Below are positions 21,601 to 25,030 of a stretch of DNA of 25,030 nucleotides, in pieces. Both the position numbers and the translations under genes were made by a program. This DNA comes from Auxenochlorella pyrenoidosa (lineage: Eukaryota; Chlorophyta; Trebouxiophyceae; Chlorellales; Chlorellaceae). Position 1 is the stretch's first letter. The number at the start of each line of letters is the position of its first letter. Under the pieces are notes generated by a model. That model was not told the DNA's origin, searched no databases, and worked only from the letters and a program-made list of their open reading frames with translations. The stretch covers positions 48,807 through 73,836 of the forward strand of contig KQ482051.1 in NCBI GenBank assembly GCA_001430745.1. The letters run 5' to 3'.

Positions 21601-23797
21601 GCGCCCCAGCGGGCTAGGCCGGGGCTCGAGTTAGCCGGCTCGGGCGATGGCCAGGTCACCCCCGCCTGCAGCTGCAGCCGCAGTCGCCCCTGGCGCGGCC
21701 GAGGTCGACAGCAGGCCAGCCCGGGTGCCCCGCCCTCAGCCCCCAAACTCCCTTCCACCCGCCCAGCCCACCCACTCACCCACCACCCCCACCGTGCAGG
21801 CCACGAGACCACCGCCGCCGTCTGCACCTGGACGCTCTTCTGCCTGATGCAGAATGAGGAGGCGGAGGCCAAGTGCCTGGCGGAGATCGACGCCGTTGTG
21901 GGCGACCGCCTGCCCAGTGAGCCGCCTGCCCGCCAGGCGCCGTGCTTGGTGATGGGCTTGGGCAGGGTGGGCGGAGACGGCGGCCTGCAGGGCTGGCAGG
22001 GCTGCCCTGATGCCCGCATGCCTTCATACCAAAGCATCTACTCACATCTTTGCATCTTTGAACCCCCCCCCCCTTCTCCCCGCCCCCCGCCCTGCAGCTA
22101 TGGACGACTTTGCCAAGCTGCCCTACCTCCGCATGACGATAGCGGAGAGCATGCGCCTGTACCCGCAGCCGCCCATCCTCATCCGCCGGTGCGCCGCCGC
22201 GGGGGCCTGAACCGATGCTGCGCTCGCTGCCAGCCGGCTGCATGCAGGCCCGCCCGCTGCTGGTCCCACGCCCACCTCACAGGCCCGCGCGTGGGTCCCT
22301 GCTCGCGCGCTCACCCGCGCCCGTGCCCGCCCGCGCCTGCAGCGCGCTGGGCGACGACGTACTGCCGCCCGGCCTCAACGGCGACCCCAACGGGTACCCC
22401 ATCGGCAAGGGCGCCGACCTGTTCATCTCCACCTGGAACGTGCATCGGTGAGGGGACCAGGGCTGAAGGCACACCCCAGGCACGGGCCCTGTGTCCGTGT
22501 GGAGGTGGCGCTGGCGGCGGGCCGGGCGTGGGTGAGGAACTTTCGCGTGGATGCCGCGCGCAACAGCGCACGCCGGGGGGCGCTGCGCCTGCGCCCTGGG
22601 TGCGGCACTCTCGCCATGCCAGCCTGCGCGCACGCACCCGCCTGCGTCACCCACCTCCCGCCCGCAGGTCGCCATACCTGTGGAAGGACCCCGACACCTT
22701 CCGGCCAGAGCGCTTCACGGGTGAGGGCCGCCTGCCCGTGCCGGTGCACCGCCCCGAGGCGCAGCGGGCGCTCTCTCAGCGCCCACCCCCCGCCCTCCCG
22801 CGCTCCGCCCTGCTTGCGCACCTTCGGCCCAAACGCGAGCCTGCCCCTGTCAAGCCCGCCCTGTTTGCCGCATGCTGCGCGCCCACCGTCGCCCCGCCGC
22901 GCCGCCGCCTGCAGAGCGGTTTGAGAACCCCGCGTTTGGCGGCGCGTGGGCGGGGTACAACCCCGACGCCCAGGGCGCCTCGCTCTATCCCAACGAGGTC
23001 TCCTCCGACTTTGCCTTCCTGCCCTTTGGTGCGCGGGCTGGGGGCGCGGACACGCAGGCCTGTGTGTTGTGCTGTGGTGTGCTGCGCTGCGCTGCGTTGC
23101 CGCCAGCTGGCTCTTTGCTGACAAAGAGCCAGCTGGGCCGCTGGCGAGGCCATTTGACACTGCAGCCTCGAGCCAGCTCTTGACGGCGCTTGCCCGAGAG
23201 GCATGTGCTGGGCTGTGCAGCTGGTGCTTCCCCCTCCCCTCCTGGCTCTGCCGCTGCCCGCACAAGACGCTCAAGCCTGGACTACCCGCCCTGCTGCTGC
23301 CCCCTCCCCGCAGGCGGCGGCGCGCGCAAGTGCATCGGCGACCAGTTTGCCATCACCGAGGCGTGCGTGGCACTGGTGGTGGTGCTGCGCCGCTTCCGCT
23401 TCCGGCTGGTGGACCCGGAGGGGGTGAGGCCTGCGGGCCGGCTGGGCTGGCTCCGGGCTGCAGGGGCTGCAGGCGCAGCTTGGGGTGCGCCCCCAAACCG
23501 CCTGAGCTTGGGGCTGCCCCTCCATGCTGCCTTGCTCGTGCCTCCTTCTCGTGCCTCCTTCAAGCCCTCGGCATCCACGCTCGGTGCACGCATTGCCTCC
23601 TGCAGCAAGCGGTTGCGCATGCAGTGCACGCTGCCTCGCCTCTCACCCTGCGTTGCTGCCACCCCGCTGCTGCGCAGGTGGGCATGGCCACCGGCGCCAC
23701 CATCCACACCGCAAACGGCATGAAGTGCACTGTGGAGCGGCGGCTGGCGCCCCCCTCGCCCGCGGCAGAGGCGGCGCAGCCGGCGATGGCCAGCTGA
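18638..23797 (+). CDS. CYP97B: Cytochrome P450 CYP97B (chloroplast, carotenoid-hydroxylase clade)
   Basis: Sixteen exons: 18638-18964, 19138-19241, 19399-19492, 19690-19810, 20045-20268, 20473-20557, 20712-20782, 21103-21162, 21461-21560, 21800-21916, 22098-22188, 22343-22447, 22668-22720, 22915-23028, 23314-23423 and 23678-23797. All phases agree, giving 631 residues. The first 65 residues are Arg/Ala/Pro-rich, like a chloroplast transit peptide, then comes a hydrophobic segment (about 70-91). P450 landmarks: AGHETT at 395-400 (I helix), ESMR at 451-454 (ExxR), PERF, and FGGGARKC with heme ligand C562. [28 protein letters not shown] and the WAGYNP/ASLYPNE insertion before the heme loop identify CYP97B rather than CYP97A or C. 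CYP97 enzymes hydroxylate carotenoid rings; the CYP97B role is less settled. Intron 5 has a GC donor (ATCAAG|GCAAGG). TGTAA follows the stop. Confidence 0.96.
21369..21457 (+). repeat. CA/C-rich low-complexity tract at the 3' end of CYP97B intron 8
   Basis: CCA, CACA and poly-C repeats run up to the acceptor GCAG at 21460, taking the place of a normal polypyrimidine tract. Confidence 0.9.
23103..23136 (+). repeat. Perfect 15-bp inverted repeat (hairpin) in CYP97B intron 14
   Basis: Arms at 23103-23117 (CCAGCTGGCTCTTTG) and 23122-23136 are exact reverse complements around a 4-nt loop CTGA. It is within the intron at 23029-23313, away from both splice sites. Confidence 0.9.
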
Positions 23798-23957
23798 GCG
23801 CCGTCGAGAGCCCCTGCAGCAGCTGCCGGGTTTGGCCTTGCTGCACAGCACTTCATCCCCTGACCATCGCCACCTCCCCGGCACCCTTCACTGTCATTCA
23901 AGTTTTCAAAACTGCCGTTTTCAATCGTTGCCAATTTTCTCTCATCAAGCTGTGAAC

Positions 23958-23962
23958 TGTAA
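23958..23962 (+). terminator. TGTAA polyadenylation signal of CYP97B
   Basis: TGTAA lies 161 nt after the CYP97B stop, in less GC-rich 3' sequence, and about 50 bp before the stop codon of the convergent gene on the other strand. Confidence 0.6.
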
Positions 23963-24014
23963 GAGGCAAGAGAACAGTGGCTGCCATGCCTGCAGTTGCA
24001 GATTGCAGCCCGCG

Positions 24015-24474
24015 CTATCGCCGCCGCCGCGCTGCGCCCTCCTGTTTGCCACTTGCTGCTGCTGCGTCTGGCTGCGATGCTGCCCCCCCTTTCTCGCCTG
24101 CATCCTTCTTTGCATCTGCCTCCGCCACTGCTGCCTCCTGCTCCGCCACGCGTTTTGCTGCTGCCGCCTCCACCACAGGCCGCGACAGTTTGCGCATGCC
24201 CAGCACCCAAAGCACCATGCAGGCCAGGGCTGCAGGCAGGGGAGCACACCAGGAAGGTGCGGCGTCAGTGTGGCCACTGGCGGCTGCTGGGCGGCAGCGG
24301 CGGAGGCAGGAACCAGAGGAGCGTCTTTAGGCTGCGGCGGTCTATGATGATTGTCCATCCGCTTGCGAGCACGAAGCGGCTCCGCTCACCAATCCGGGGA
24401 GGCAGCAGCGGCGCTATTTTGTAGAGGCCGAAGCCCGTCAGGAAGCACGCAAGGGTTGTCACGACGCTCGTCAT
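24015..24474 (-). CDS. Small protein with two predicted membrane segments, function unknown
   Basis: Exons 24474-24390 and 24229-24015 join in phase 1 through a good donor (ATTG|GTGAGC) and acceptor (CTGCAG) to 99 residues. The N-terminus MTSVVTTLACFLTGFGLYKI is one hydrophobic segment, APLLPPRI a Pro-rich turn, and ALACMVLWVLGM a second hydrophobic segment. A charged Ala/Lys/Glu-rich tail follows (AAAAKRVAEQEAAVAEADAKK), probably helical, ending in RRRR. The shape resembles small two-span organelle or ER proteins with a soluble tail, but I do not recognise the family. The start is the last ATG before the first hydrophobic segment; an upstream in-frame start at 24567 is possible. It is convergent with CYP97B. 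Confidence 0.5.
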
Positions 24475-25030
24475 GTTGAAAGCTTGCGCAGAAAGCAGGC
24501 AGTCTAAGGAGGGACGGAGTAGACACCCCTGCCACGGCTGCTGGCACACAAGCGGCGCTGCCAGCAAATGCCAGCTGCTGAATGTTTGTCAACATTTGAA
24601 CGTAGCCATGATAGTGCTCTCTCCTTGCTGTGTAATGTGCACCTTTGAATCTCATCCACAATTTGCATGTATTACACGACACACCACAGCCTGGCACAGA
24701 CAATGGACCACCGCAGGTCAGCATGCGAAGGTCGACATGGGCAAGCTGGGCACAAAATGTGATGATGATTTGCAGGGAAGGGGATGGTCTGCGAACACCA
24801 GAAGTGTCAGCAGGCCGACGGATCTTGCATGATGAATCACGAGATGCATTTCAATGAAAGGATTGTGGCTCAGCGTAGAGGCAACCTGAGCGAGTGGTGA
24901 TTCTGCACACTCAGGAAGTATGAGCACAGCCTGGCGCTTTGCATGTGTTTCAAAAGCGCCCGCGGCAACGAAGGTACATCATTTCCAATGCCTGCGCACT
25001 CCTGCGCTGGCTCTCTGTCTCGTTGTCCGG
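24475..25030. other. Right-end intergenic region, no gene recognised
   Basis: Lower GC content than the rest of the window. It probably holds the promoter and 5' UTR of the small membrane protein gene. Short open frames on both strands lack conserved sequence or plausible splice partners. Confidence 0.4.

Noticed and set aside
20926..23121. 731-residue plus-strand open frame
   Set aside because: It runs through CYP97B exons and introns in the wrong frame and is low-complexity; the P450 exons explain the region.

Overview
The window looks like nuclear DNA of a green alga, most likely a Chlorella-type trebouxiophyte. It is very GC-rich, genes are on both strands and cut into short exons by many introns of about 100-330 bp, three gene ends carry the green-algal TGTAA polyadenylation motif, and the protein families are plant-type (CYP97B carotenoid-pathway P450, plant-type long-chain-base-phosphate phosphatase, GT61 glycosyltransferase). 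No organellar, bacterial, viral or transposon genes were recognised. All gene models were built by hand from splice consensus, reading-frame phase and family conservation.

Layout, left to right. (1) 548-3625, minus: 5' half of cytosolic phenylalanyl-tRNA synthetase beta, running off the left edge; a 139-bp repeat occurs in the introns on both sides of its last visible exon. (2) 4532-5781, plus: small proline-rich membrane protein with a LITAF-like cysteine/membrane core. (3) 6510-9557, plus: PAP2-type sphingoid-base-phosphate phosphatase. (4) 9762-10669, minus: unrecognised protein with a C-terminal membrane segment. (5) 10746-13338, minus: GT61-type glycosyltransferase, only 76 bp upstream of gene 4. 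(6) 13752-15025, minus: a protein whose core reads as a strongly diverged histone H2B fold with a long insertion. (7) 15397-17969, plus: histidine phosphatase (phosphoglycerate-mutase-like) with a long disordered nuclear-looking N-terminus, divergent from gene 6 across 371 bp. (8) 18638-23797, plus: CYP97B, 16 exons. (9) 24015-24474, minus: small protein with two membrane segments.

The genes do not form one pathway. The points most worth following are the H2B-like protein and its divergent partner, the very close GT61/membrane-protein pair (a candidate dicistronic transcript), an apparent excess of GC-AG introns (4 of about 52), and the recurrent intron layout of G-runs after the donor and C-runs before the acceptor.
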